Assembly (NCBI GenBank): GCA_016219275.1
Contig: JACRBM010000043.1
Location: 1 to 64,000 of the forward strand
Source: Chloroflexota bacterium
GTDB lineage: Bacteria > Chloroflexota > Anaerolineae > UBA4142
Direction of reading: 5' to 3'
DNA: 64,000 nt
In this document: positions 17,448 to 25,325 of the stretch, in pieces
How the letters are laid out: each line of letters opens with the position of its first letter
Position numbering within the stretch: the stretch's first letter is position 1
Notes under the pieces: generated by a model
Told to the model about the DNA's origin: nothing
Seen by the model: only the letters and a program-made list of their open reading frames with translations
Database searches by the model: none
Program-made: the position numbers and the translations under genes

Positions 17448-18134
17448 ATGAAACGATTGGCTGTTTTCGGCGCGATGGTTCTAGTGATGCTTGCCACGCG
17501 TGCGGCGTTCGCGCAGGGTCCGATTTTCGTCGAGCCGCGCAGCAATGTGACGCGCGCGACGGCGTTCAAAATCACCGACGATCAAACTTCCTGGGTCGTT
17601 TACGCGCAATTGACCCAGCCCGGCGAAGTGAATTATTACACGTTCGACGGCGCGCGTGGCGATGTGGTGTACATCAGCGCCAACTTGCCCAAGACCGATG
17701 AGGCGACCCAGTTTGGCGTAGAGATCGCGTTGATTGGCAACGCGATCGCGCAAACCGACGCCGTGCCGTTTCCATTGAACGCGAACGAGCACGCGCTCGT
17801 GATGCCAGACCCCGGTCACGATCCAGCAAGTGTTTTCTTGGAGCCGACCACGCAAACGGCGTACTGGACGCGCCAAAGCGCGCGGGTCACTTTGCCGGGC
17901 GATGGCGCGTATCTGATCGCGGTGTACAACGCGCAGAACAAGACCGGCAAGTACGTGCTTACGCTCGGTGGACGCGCAGAATGGGGCATGTCCGATGTGC
18001 CGATGTTTCCCAATGTATGGATTAGCATTCAAAGCTATTTTGGCAAAATCAATTTCGCCGCCCTTGGCATCGGCGCGCTGATCGTCGTCACAGTGATTAC
18101 TGCCGGTACGGTGTACTTTTTTCTGCGTAAGTAA
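17448..18134 (+). CDS. Secreted, C-terminally membrane-anchored beta protein
   Basis: 228 residues. A signal peptide (cleavage likely after 'AAFA') is followed by a beta-sandwich resembling pre-peptidase C-terminal domains ('QPGEVNYYTFDGARGDVVYISANL', read in two parts), and one membrane helix (about 203-225) ends in 'FFLRK'. It begins seven bases after the regulator stop, so it shares that operon. The family is not recognised. Confidence 0.75.
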   Translation: MKRLAVFGAMVLVMLATRAAFAQGPIFVEPRSNVTRATAFKITDDQTSWVVYAQLTQPGEVNYYTFDGARGDVVYISANLPKTDEATQFGVEIALIGNAIAQTDAVPFPLNANEHALVMPDPGHDPASVFLEPTTQTAYWTRQSARVTLPGDGAYLIAVYNAQNKTGKYVLTLGGRAEWGMSDVPMFPNVWISIQSYFGKINFAALGIGALIVVTVITAGTVYFFLRK

Positions 18135-18181
18135 TTCGGCAATGTCACATTCGTTTTTTGTCATCGCCAAAGGAGGATGCA

Positions 18182-19102
18182 ATGAAACGGGTCATTATCG
18201 CCGGCGGTACGGGATTCCTGGGTCGTGCGTTCGCGCAAGCCGCGCCGCAAAACGAATACGAATTGATCGCGCTCACGCGCCAACCGGACAAGGCGAAGAA
18301 TTTGCCGAACGGGATGCGCGCTGTCCAATGGGATGGGCGCACCGCGGAGGGCTGGGGCGATCTGGCGAACGGCGCGTACGCGCTTGTGAATTTCGCCGGC
18401 GCAAGCATCGGCATGCCGCCGATTCCGTGGAGCGCGGAACGCAAACGCAAAATCCGCGAGAGCCGCGTCAATGCGGGGCACGCGATTGTCGCGGCGGTGC
18501 AGGCGACGACCGAGAAACCGCGCGTCGTGATTCAAGCATCGGCGGTCGGCTATTACGGTTCGCGCGGCGTACAAGTCATCACCGAAGAGACCTCCGCCGG
18601 AAATGATTTTCTTGCGCGCGTTTGCGTAGACTGGGAATCGTCTACCGCCGAAACCTGGTCGCTCGGTGTGCGTCGCGTCGTCATTCGCACCGGCTTGCCG
18701 TTGAGCAAAACTGACGGCGTGTTTCCGATGCTCGCGCTGCCGTTCAAATTTTTCGTCGGCGGTCCGTTGGGCAGCGGCAAACAGTACGTGCCCTGGATTC
18801 ATCTCGCGGATCACATCGCCGCGATTCACTTTTTGATAGATCACGCTGCGTTGCGCGGCGCGTTCAATCTCTCCGCGCCGAATCCGGTGACGAACGCGGA
18901 ATTCGGTCGCGCGCTCGGCAAGGCGATCAAGCGTCCGGCGTGGTTGCCCGTGCCGGAGATCGCGTTGAAACTCGCGCTCGGCGAAATGGCAGACCGGCTT
19001 TTGCTGACGAGCCAACGCATGATGCCGACGCGATTGCAGCAAGCCGGTTTCAAATTCAAGTTTCCAGATGTCGAACCGGCATTGCGCGACGCGTTGAAAT
19101 GA
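18182..19102 (+). CDS. TIGR01777-type NAD-dependent epimerase (SDR39U1-like)
   Basis: 306 residues. The N-terminal nucleotide loop 'IIAGGTGFLGRAFAQ' and the diagnostic 'FAGASIG', 'QASAVGYYG' and 'VPWIHLADH' motifs of the TIGR01777/SDR39U1 family are present. The active Tyr is in 'VGYYGSRG'. The substrate is unknown for the family. GGAGG precedes the ATG at 18182. It is often a companion of light- or B12-regulated genes, which fits the CarH-like regulator upstream; that link is inference. Confidence 0.9.
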   Translation: MKRVIIAGGTGFLGRAFAQAAPQNEYELIALTRQPDKAKNLPNGMRAVQWDGRTAEGWGDLANGAYALVNFAGASIGMPPIPWSAERKRKIRESRVNAGHAIVAAVQATTEKPRVVIQASAVGYYGSRGVQVITEETSAGNDFLARVCVDWESSTAETWSLGVRRVVIRTGLPLSKTDGVFPMLALPFKFFVGGPLGSGKQYVPWIHLADHIAAIHFLIDHAALRGAFNLSAPNPVTNAEFGRALGKAIKRPAWLPVPEIALKLALGEMADRLLLTSQRMMPTRLQQAGFKFKFPDVEPALRDALK

Positions 19103-19113
19103 AACGAAATCGT

Positions 19114-19150
19114 CAAGACCTTCCAGACGCTTGCGCGAGACCTGGAAGGT
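19114..19150. repeat. Palindromic extragenic element
   Basis: GACCTTCCAG and CCTGGAAGGTT flank a centre of CGCTTGCGCGAGA. The layout (8-13 bp arms around a CGCTTGCG/CGCAAGCG-like centre) is shared with elements at 28857, 49471 and 63825. Confidence 0.5.
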
Positions 19151-19184
19151 TTGCAATTCTAAATCATTTTGGATTGGAAACCAA

Positions 19185-20696
19185 GTGAGTGATTTGATTT
19201 TGGTCACCGGTGTCACGGGTTACGTCGGCGGGCGGCTCGTCCCGCGTTTGCTCGAGGCGGGCTATCGCGTGCGCGTGTTCGTGCGCGACCCGGCGCGTTT
19301 GCAGGGACGCGCGTGGCTTACCCAGGTCGAGGTTGTGGAGGGTGACGTCATCCAGCCGAATACTCTGCCGGCGGCGATGCGCGATGTTTACGCCGCGTAC
19401 TACCTGGTGCATAGCATGAGCCAAATGGCGGACTATGACACGCGCGACATGGTCGGCGCGCACAATTTTGCATTTGCCGCGCGCGATGCCGGCGTGGACC
19501 GTCTCATCTATTTAGGCGGACTGGGCGATCCGCGCGCCGATCTCTCGCGTCACTTGCGTTCGCGCCAACTCACCGGCGATGTGCTGCGCAAAGCCGAGGT
19601 GCCAGTCACCGAGTTTCGCGCGGCGATCATCGTCGGTTCCGGTAGCGTGTCCTTTGAAATCATTCGCCATCTCACCGAGCGCGTGCCGGCGATGGTCTGC
19701 CCGCGCTGGGTCACGACGCGTGTCCAACCGATCGCGATTCGCGACGTGCTTAGTTATCTCATTCAAGCGTTGCGTGTGCCGGAAAGCGCCGGACAAATCA
19801 TCGAGATCGGCGGCGCGGATATACAAACCTATCGAAGCATGATGCTGGGGTATGCCCGCGCGCGCGGTTTGCGGCGTTGGTTGATTCCCGTGCCCGTGTT
19901 GACGCCGCGCCTCTCGGTCTATTGGGTGCACTGGGTTACGCCCATTTCCTCGAGCATCGCCGCGCCGCTCATCGAAGGATTACGCAACGAAGTTGTCGTG
20001 CGCGACGACAAAGCGCGGCGATTGTTTCCCGACATCCAGCCGCTCGATTACGCGACCGCGCTCGAGCTTGCGTTGATGCGTCTCAAGACCGCGCAAGTCG
20101 AAACGTCGTGGAGCGATGCGCTCGTGACGAGCACCGGCGACGTGCGTCCGGTGACCATGACGCTGCAAGAAGGTATCATTGCCGAAACACGTCAACACAT
20201 CGTGAATGCCTCCGCCGAATCCGTGTTTCGCATTTTTACCGGACTGGGCGGCGCGCGCGGTTGGTTGTTCGCCAATTTTTTGTGGCGCGCGCGCGGCACG
20301 GTGGACCGGTTGGTCGGCGGCGTGGGCTATCGGCGGGGTCGCCGCCATCCGGACGATTTGTTTACCGGCGACGCGCTCGATTTCTGGCGCGTCGAACAAG
20401 TTGATCCGAATCGCTTGTTGCGCTTGCGCGCCGAGATGCGCGTCCCCGGTTTGGCGTGGCTCGAATTTCAAGCGCGCCCGCAAATAAATGGTACGACCTT
20501 GCTGATCCAAACCGCGTTCTTTGTGCCCAAAGGTCTGTTCGGTTTGTTTTACTGGTATTCGCTTTATCCGATTCATGCCTGGATTTTTTCCGGGCTGATT
20601 CACGAAATCGCGCGACATGCCGAAGCGCGCGAAGCGTCGCTCGGCGCAAAATATCAAGATGCCGCGTCGAGAAAGGTGTTGGAAAAAATCAAATGA
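19185..20696 (+). CDS. Atypical SDR with C-terminal DUF2867 domain
   Basis: About 503 residues from a GTG. The N-terminal Rossmann domain ('ILVTGVTGYVGGRLVPRLLE', then 'YYLVHSM', 'YLGGLGD') is NAD(P)-binding of the atypical-5 SDR type. From about residue 330 a DUF2867 domain follows ('SAESVFRIFTGLGG', 'GDALDFWRVE', 'YWYSLYPIHAWIFSGL'). The fusion is common for this family and its reaction is unknown. It follows the TIGR01777 gene after a palindrome and overlaps the MFS gene by ATGA, so the latter two are coupled. Confidence 0.88.
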   Translation: MSDLILVTGVTGYVGGRLVPRLLEAGYRVRVFVRDPARLQGRAWLTQVEVVEGDVIQPNTLPAAMRDVYAAYYLVHSMSQMADYDTRDMVGAHNFAFAARDAGVDRLIYLGGLGDPRADLSRHLRSRQLTGDVLRKAEVPVTEFRAAIIVGSGSVSFEIIRHLTERVPAMVCPRWVTTRVQPIAIRDVLSYLIQALRVPESAGQIIEIGGADIQTYRSMMLGYARARGLRRWLIPVPVLTPRLSVYWVHWVTPISSSIAAPLIEGLRNEVVVRDDKARRLFPDIQPLDYATALELALMRLKTAQVETSWSDALVTSTGDVRPVTMTLQEGIIAETRQHIVNASAESVFRIFTGLGGARGWLFANFLWRARGTVDRLVGGVGYRRGRRHPDDLFTGDALDFWRVEQVDPNRLLRLRAEMRVPGLAWLEFQARPQINGTTLLIQTAFFVPKGLFGLFYWYSLYPIHAWIFSGLIHEIARHAEAREASLGAKYQDAASRKVLEKIK

Positions 20697-21919
20697 ATAA
20701 TCGTCGTCTGGCGACTATCTTCGTCATCGTTTTTATTGACCTGCTCGGCTTTAGTTTGATTCTGCCGCTCTTGCCGTACTATGCCGAGACGTTCGGGGCG
20801 GATCCATTCACGACCGGCTTGCTCGTCGCCGCGTACGCGGTGACGCAGTTGATCGGCGCGCCGATCCTGGGTCGCTTGTCGGATCGTGTGGGACGGCGAC
20901 CGGTACTGCTCATCAGTATTTTCGGCACGTTCACCGGTTTTATGCTCTTTGGATTTGCGAACGCGCTGTGGGTGTTATTCGCGAGCCGCTTGATTCAAGG
21001 ATTGACTGGCGGCAACATTTCGGTCGCGCAAGCGTACATCTCGGATGTGACGGACGAAAAAAATCGCGCTAACGGATTGGGCATGATGGGCGCGGCGTTC
21101 GGTCTCGGTTTCATCATCGGTCCTGCGGTGGGCGGCACGTTGAGCCAATGGGGCTACGCGGCGCCGTCGTTCATCGCGGCGGGACTCGCGTTCCTGAATT
21201 TCATCGCCGTCTTGGTCTGGTTGCCCGAATCGCTGACGGCACAACAACGCGTTGCCAGCGCGTCACGGCAACGTCCGCCGTTTACCTTCGCTGCGCTGCG
21301 TAACGCGTTGACGCGCCCGCGCGTCGGTCCGCTCTTGCAGATTCGGTTCTTCTTCGGCTTGGCGTTCGCGGTGTTGCAATCCATCTTTGCGCTGTACGCG
21401 CAACACCACCTGGGGTTTACCGCGCAGACAACTGGGTATGTGTTGGCATTCGTCGGCATTCTCTCGGTGTTTATCCAAGCGGTTGGCGTCGGTTGGTTGA
21501 CCGCGCGTTTCCCAGAAAACCGTTTGATCTTTGTGGGCACGCTGGTGATGGGCGCGGCGTTGCTCGCGTGGTCGGTCGTCGGCGATTTGATTGGCATTCT
21601 TGTCATCACGACGCCGATCGCGCTCGCCGGTGGATTGCTCAACACCGTGTTGAGCAGCGCGTTGACCAAATCGGTGTACCCGGAAGAAATCGGCGGAACC
21701 CTGGGTCTCGCCGCGTCGGTCGAAAGTTTGACGCGTGTGATCGCGCCGATCGTCGGCGGATTTCTGCTCGACCGCGCGGGCGCGTGGTCGCCGGGCGTGT
21801 TCTGCGGCATCGTGATGGTGTGGGTCGTCTCGTTTGTGTGGCGACGCTTGATCGTCAATCCCGATCCGCCGCTTCCCGCGCGCGCGGCGCCGGTTCCAGT
21901 GGAGACGCGTGGTGGATAG
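20693..21919 (+). CDS. MFS transporter (drug/metabolite:H+ antiporter-like)
   Basis: 408 residues with twelve hydrophobic segments. Motif A between helices 2 and 3 reads 'GRLSDRVGRRPVLL' and motif C-like 'GPAVGG' lies in helix 5, typical of TetA/Bmr-type exporters. It starts in the stop of the SDR-DUF2867 gene. The substrate is unknown. It is the last gene of the CarH-headed run. Confidence 0.9.
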   Translation: MNNRRLATIFVIVFIDLLGFSLILPLLPYYAETFGADPFTTGLLVAAYAVTQLIGAPILGRLSDRVGRRPVLLISIFGTFTGFMLFGFANALWVLFASRLIQGLTGGNISVAQAYISDVTDEKNRANGLGMMGAAFGLGFIIGPAVGGTLSQWGYAAPSFIAAGLAFLNFIAVLVWLPESLTAQQRVASASRQRPPFTFAALRNALTRPRVGPLLQIRFFFGLAFAVLQSIFALYAQHHLGFTAQTTGYVLAFVGILSVFIQAVGVGWLTARFPENRLIFVGTLVMGAALLAWSVVGDLIGILVITTPIALAGGLLNTVLSSALTKSVYPEEIGGTLGLAASVESLTRVIAPIVGGFLLDRAGAWSPGVFCGIVMVWVVSFVWRRLIVNPDPPLPARAAPVPVETRGG

Positions 21920-21992
21920 ACCCGCAGGGTTTTCTAAAACCCTACGGCGCTTCCGTCGCGTCTAGTCCTCTGATACTAGCCCCACAATCCCA

Positions 21993-22021
21993 TTTAGCTA
22001 ATGCATCGCGCCGCGTATAAT
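21993..22021 (+). promoter_or_regulatory. Probable promoter of the motility supercluster
   Basis: A perfect -10 TATAAT (22016-22021) has a partial -35 TTTAGC (21993-21998) at a 17-base spacing. It lies about 45 bases upstream of the riboswitch aptamer, so the aptamer would sit in the resulting leader. Confidence 0.5.
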
Positions 22022-22063
22022 GAGCGCAGATTCAAGTAGAGACCAAGCGCGCCAGGTCTCTAC

Positions 22064-22150
22064 CTTCGAAAATGGCAAACCCGGCGAAAGCCGGCGACGC
22101 AAAGCTACGGACCTAAGGTCGCAAGACGATGGTCGCCGAGCCGCCGAAGA
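22064..22150 (+). ncRNA. Cyclic-di-GMP-I riboswitch (GEMM-I)
   Basis: The conserved core is present in order: GGCAAACC (22074-22081), a GCGAAAGC tetraloop hairpin (the GNRA loop docks in the receptor), GACGCAAAGC, GG.CCTAAGG, and the closing ATGGTCGCC. This is the GEMM-I aptamer pattern. A small AGAGACC/GGTCTCT hairpin precedes it (22038-22061). The platform downstream is a terminator hairpin, so ligand would decide read-through into the small ORF, the regulator and probably the archaellum genes. A GEMM-Ib (cGAMP) specificity cannot be excluded by eye. Confidence 0.9.
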
Positions 22151-22176
22151 AATTTCAACACTGCATCTCGTTACCC

Positions 22177-22210
22177 ATCCTGCTTCGGTCACTCGGAGTG
22201 GGATTTTTTT
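22177..22210 (+). terminator. Riboswitch expression-platform terminator
   Basis: ATCCTGCTTCGG pairs through GTCA with CTCGGAGTGGGAT, followed by seven T residues. It lies 27 bases after the aptamer and 18 bases before the next start codon. An alternative anti-terminator pairing was not resolved. Confidence 0.85.
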
Positions 22211-22227
22211 GTTCACGGAGGTGTGCG

Positions 22228-22344
22228 ATGTTCGAAGCGATGCTCGTTCTGATTTGTGTGGCAGCGGTATCGTGGGGTTGGCATCAACGCCAGATCATTT
22301 TGAGTCAAGTCGAAGACGAAGCGCGCACGCCGCGCCGGCGTTGA
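22228..22344 (+). CDS. 38-residue single-helix membrane ORF
   Basis: MFEAMLVLICVAAVSWGWHQ opens a 38-residue frame: one membrane helix, then a charged tail ending in PRRR. A GGAGG (22218) lies at good distance from the ATG. It is the first gene after the riboswitch terminator and precedes the regulator by 29 bases. The function is unknown. It could be a small membrane protein or a leader ORF. Confidence 0.55.
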   Translation: MFEAMLVLICVAAVSWGWHQRQIILSQVEDEARTPRRR

Positions 22345-22373
22345 GCCGAATCTGGTAGAGTGTCACCAAACCA

Positions 22374-23189
22374 ATGGCTGCTTCTTTTCCTGCGCCTACC
22401 CAGTCTGCGCCGCGTCTGCTGGTCGTTGACGATGACGACAATGTGCGCCAACCCATCGCCAAATTTCTCCAATTGAAGGGTTGCCGTGTTGACCAAGTGA
22501 GTTCCGGCGAAGAGGCGTTGCAACGGGTTGCCGGCGAGACGTACGATTTGATGATCGTGGACTTGGTGTTGCCGGGCATGTCCGGCTCCGAGATCATGCG
22601 CCGCGCGCGTGAACTGCGTCACGATTTGCTCATCGTCGTGCTCACCGCGCACGCGAGCGCGGAGAGCGCGATTCTCGCGGTCAAGTTGAACGCGGTAGAT
22701 TATTTGCTCAAGCCGTGCAAATCGGAAGATCTCTACCTCGTGATCGCGCGAGCGATGGAAGAGCGCGCGCAACAATTACGTCGCCAACATTTGGTGAACA
22801 TGATCGGCGATGTGATGGACGCGTTGCGCGATCCGAGTGAAAGTGCGCCCGCGCCGCGCGCGTCGGCGTCTCCGCCGCCGCTGGAGAGCATGCTCGAACT
22901 CGTTCGTGACAAGCGTATGGCGATCCTTCACACGCGTCCACCGCACACGGTCGAATTGACCGAAAGCGAAATCTCGATTCTTGTTGCGCTGATGGAACAG
23001 CCGAACCAGGTGTTGTCGGTCAATCAACTTGCCCGGTCGGTGGGATACGTGGGGATGGACAAATGGACGGTCGAGAATGTGATTCGTTCGGTCGTGTTTC
23101 GCTTGCGCCAAAAACTTGAAGCCGGTCCCGATGCGCCGCAACTCATACGCACGGTGCGCGGACGCGGTTACTTTTTTTCGCCGGCATAA
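22374..23189 (+). CDS. OmpR-type response regulator heading the motility cluster
   Basis: 271 residues. The receiver (about 14-135) has the acid cluster VVDDDDN, phospho-acceptor D63 in 'IVDLVLPGMSG' and switch Lys in 'LLKPCKSEDL'. A linker with a low-complexity 'PAPRASASPPP' follows, then a winged helix (about 185-270, 'LTESEISILVALMEQPNQVLS', 'RTVRGRGYFF'). No kinase is adjacent; a hybrid kinase lies downstream at 44036. Placed right after the riboswitch, it is a candidate regulator of archaellin expression. Confidence 0.88.
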   Translation: MAASFPAPTQSAPRLLVVDDDDNVRQPIAKFLQLKGCRVDQVSSGEEALQRVAGETYDLMIVDLVLPGMSGSEIMRRARELRHDLLIVVLTAHASAESAILAVKLNAVDYLLKPCKSEDLYLVIARAMEERAQQLRRQHLVNMIGDVMDALRDPSESAPAPRASASPPPLESMLELVRDKRMAILHTRPPHTVELTESEISILVALMEQPNQVLSVNQLARSVGYVGMDKWTVENVIRSVVFRLRQKLEAGPDAPQLIRTVRGRGYFFSPA

Positions 23190-23206
23190 CATCGCTCGGC
23201 GAATTT

Positions 23207-23233
23207 TTTTGCAATGAACTTGAAAGGGCAGAC
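23207..23233 (+). repeat. Upstream repeat, copy 1 (TTTGCAATGAA.TTGAAAGGGCA)
   Basis: A stretch of about 27 bases that recurs at 23834-23861 with few changes. Copy 1 precedes the coiled-coil membrane gene and copy 2 precedes the archaellin pair. It may be a shared promoter or activator site, though it could also be a duplication remnant; copy 2 overlaps the end of the coiled-coil gene. Confidence 0.45.
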
Positions 23234-23279
23234 GGGTCCGAATCCGGGTATAGTGACTGTGAAACAGAGTGAGGTGGGG

Positions 23280-23867
23280 ATGGAATCCGAACAAATGCAA
23301 CAGCGGATCGCAGCGCTCGAACACGAAGTCAAAACGCTCAAGCGCGATATTCAGAAGACGCTTGTCGAGATTCAACACGCGTTACCGGAAAAAACAGCCG
23401 CGAGTGCGCGTTGGCAGAAAAAAGCCTGGTTGCTCGCCATCGTCAATATGCTCCTTGCCATCGTCCTGTTCAGCAACATTTATCTGTATCTGCCCGGCGG
23501 TCTGTTTCTTGAAGATGCGACGCTCGCCTTGTTCTTGCGCGCGTTCTGGCTCGCGCTCGCGTTCGTATGGCTCTTGTTGCAGATGTACCCGCTGGTCTTG
23601 TTGCTCGAACAGGAAGACCCGGAATGGCAAAACATCGCGTGGCGCAACGCGTTGAGTTTTGTCCGTAATCGTCCCGATATGCTCATTGGACTGACCGTTG
23701 TCGTGTTGATCGTCGCCGTCGTGAATTCACTCTTGCCCTCGGCTTGGTTGATCGTTGCCTTGATTCTGCTCGTCCTTGCCGGTAGTGCGGGTGTGCGCTA
23801 TGTGCTGGAGCGCAAACACAAAGCGCGCAAATTATTTTGCAATGAATCTGAAAGGGCACGCCGGTAA
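23280..23867 (+). CDS. Coiled-coil multi-spanning membrane protein of the archaellum cluster
   Basis: 195 residues from the ATG after GAGGTGGGG. The N-terminal coiled coil 'RIAALEHEVKTLKRDIQKT' closely resembles the heads of the two coiled-coil proteins at 28561 and 28952. Four membrane helices follow (about 45-65, 78-98, 135-155, 160-178). The family is not recognised. The shared head suggests that all three bind the same partner, for example ArlH or a switch complex, with this one tethering it to the membrane. It sits directly upstream of the archaellins. Confidence 0.75.
   Translation: MESEQMQQRIAALEHEVKTLKRDIQKTLVEIQHALPEKTAASARWQKKAWLLAIVNMLLAIVLFSNIYLYLPGGLFLEDATLALFLRAFWLALAFVWLLLQMYPLVLLLEQEDPEWQNIAWRNALSFVRNRPDMLIGLTVVVLIVAVVNSLLPSAWLIVALILLVLAGSAGVRYVLERKHKARKLFCNESERARR
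23834..23861 (+). repeat. Upstream repeat, copy 2
   Basis: Second copy of the element at 23207, overlapping the last codons of the membrane protein gene and lying about 150 bases before the first archaellin. No clear -35/-10 pair accompanies it. Confidence 0.4.
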
Positions 23868-24011
23868 TCTCTGTGTTAAATTCGTTTATAGAATAGCAAA
23901 ACGTCAACGATGTAGGGTCGTCGGAAATGGAGGTATCTATCGAAGCGAAAGTCAAGCAACGTACTCTTCCACTTGTTATCCAGACAATCAAGATTCTAAA
24001 AGGAGACTAGA

Positions 24012-24581
24012 ATGAACACCAAATTCAAACGAATGATGAAGGACGAAAGTGGTATCACCGCGCTGGAAACGGCGATTATCCTGATTGCCTTCGTCGTGGT
24101 CGCCGCCATCTTCGCCTTCACCGTCCTCTCGACCGGTACCTTCCTCACGGAACGGAGCAAGGAAGCCGCGTATGCTGGCTTGCAAGAAGTCCGCGGCTCG
24201 ATGGAACTTAAAGGCAGTGTCGTACTCGAGAACACCGGGCAAGAAGTGGTCTTTAACATCGCAACGGTTGCCGGCGGTTCGTCGGTAGACCTCAGCAAAG
24301 TCAAGATGACCTATCGCGACACCGGCGTGAACACGGACCTCACCTACGCGACGGGCACGACCAGCACCGCGGGTAACTGGGTTGCCACCCAACCACCCGC
24401 CAACACGGCGACGGTGCAGATTCTATCTGCCGGTAACCTGGCGAAGATTCGGGTCTATTTGAATGCCGCTTTGACCGCGAACAAAACTTTTGCGCTCGAA
24501 GTGAAACCGCCGACGGGCGGTACGATGCAAATCGAACGCACCTGCCCTGCCGCAATTGACGTCGTGACCGATCTGCACTAG
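24012..24581 (+). CDS. arlB: Archaellin 1 (archaeal-type flagellin)
   Basis: 189 residues. A class III signal peptide of 14 residues ends in 'KDESG'. Cleavage after Gly by a prepilin peptidase would leave 'ITALETAIILIAFVVVAAIF', with Glu at +5. The helix and the next segment ('TVLSTGTFLTERSKEAAYAG') match methanogen-type archaellins such as those of Methanospirillum and differ from bacterial flagellins. The rest is a beta domain of 120-130 residues ending in 'IDVVTDLH'. AAAAGGAG precedes the ATG. It would be the subunit of the rotating filament. A Flp-type pilin is the main alternative and is disfavoured by length and by the arl genes downstream. Confidence 0.88.
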   Translation: MNTKFKRMMKDESGITALETAIILIAFVVVAAIFAFTVLSTGTFLTERSKEAAYAGLQEVRGSMELKGSVVLENTGQEVVFNIATVAGGSSVDLSKVKMTYRDTGVNTDLTYATGTTSTAGNWVATQPPANTATVQILSAGNLAKIRVYLNAALTANKTFALEVKPPTGGTMQIERTCPAAIDVVTDLH

Positions 24582-24655
24582 GCAACGACCAAGCCAACGA
24601 AGTTGGGAGGATCAATCATCTTCCCGAATTAGAAATCACAAAAGGGAGAATCCCA

Positions 24656-25231
24656 ATGAACACTAAATTCAATCGCATGGTGAAGGATGAGAGTGGCATC
24701 ACCGCGCTGGAGACCGCGATCATCTTGATTGCCTTCGTCGTCGTCGCCGCGATCTTTGCCTTCACCGTTCTTTCGACCGGCACCTTCCTTACCGAACGCA
24801 GTAAAGAAGCCGCGTACAGTGGCTTGCAAGAAGTCCGCGGCTCGATGGAACTCAAGGGCAGTGTCGTGCTTGAGACGACGGGTAGTCAAGTGGTCTTTAA
24901 CCTCGCGACGGTTGCGGGTGGATCGTCCGTTGACCTCAGCAAAGTCAAGATAACCTATCGCGATTCGAGCGCGAACACGGACCTCACGTACGATTCGGCG
25001 GTGTCTAGCACGGCTGGTTCAGGCAAGTGGGTCGTCACGCAGCCACCGGCGAACACCGCTACCTTGCAAATTCTCTCGGCTGGCAATTTGGCGAAAATTC
25101 GAGTCTATCTGATCACAGCGGTGACTGCCAACAAAACCTTTGCACTCGAAGTCAAACCGCCGACCGGCGGCACATTGCAAATCGAACGCACCGCGCCGGC
25201 TCAGATTGATGTCGTGACGGACCTCCACTAG
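24656..25231 (+). CDS. arlB: Archaellin 2
   Basis: 191 residues, a tandem duplicate of the gene before it. The first about 75 residues are almost identical, including the signal peptide and 'DESG' cleavage site. Differences cluster in the exposed beta domain ('DSAVSSTAGSGKWVVTQPPANT' region, two residues longer). It has its own ribosome site (AAAGGGAG) and a 74-base spacer. The pair probably builds a two-component filament or supplies major and minor subunits, as multi-archaellin archaea do. No prepilin peptidase gene is in the window. Confidence 0.88.
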   Translation: MNTKFNRMVKDESGITALETAIILIAFVVVAAIFAFTVLSTGTFLTERSKEAAYSGLQEVRGSMELKGSVVLETTGSQVVFNLATVAGGSSVDLSKVKITYRDSSANTDLTYDSAVSSTAGSGKWVVTQPPANTATLQILSAGNLAKIRVYLITAVTANKTFALEVKPPTGGTLQIERTAPAQIDVVTDLH

Positions 25232-25325
25232 GCGCACATTGAACCCGAGTCCGATTTCATAACATGGTACGGCGGTTTGGTTGACAGTTCAGCCAAACCG
25301 CCTTTCCCTGTGAATCAAGCCAGGT

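Noticed and set aside
24012-25231. Reading the pilin-like pair as Flp pilins of a Tad system
   Set aside because: The proteins are about three times longer than Flp pilins, the helix matches methanogen archaellins, and ArlG/F, ArlH and ArlI companions are present without TadZ, RcpA or TadB/C.
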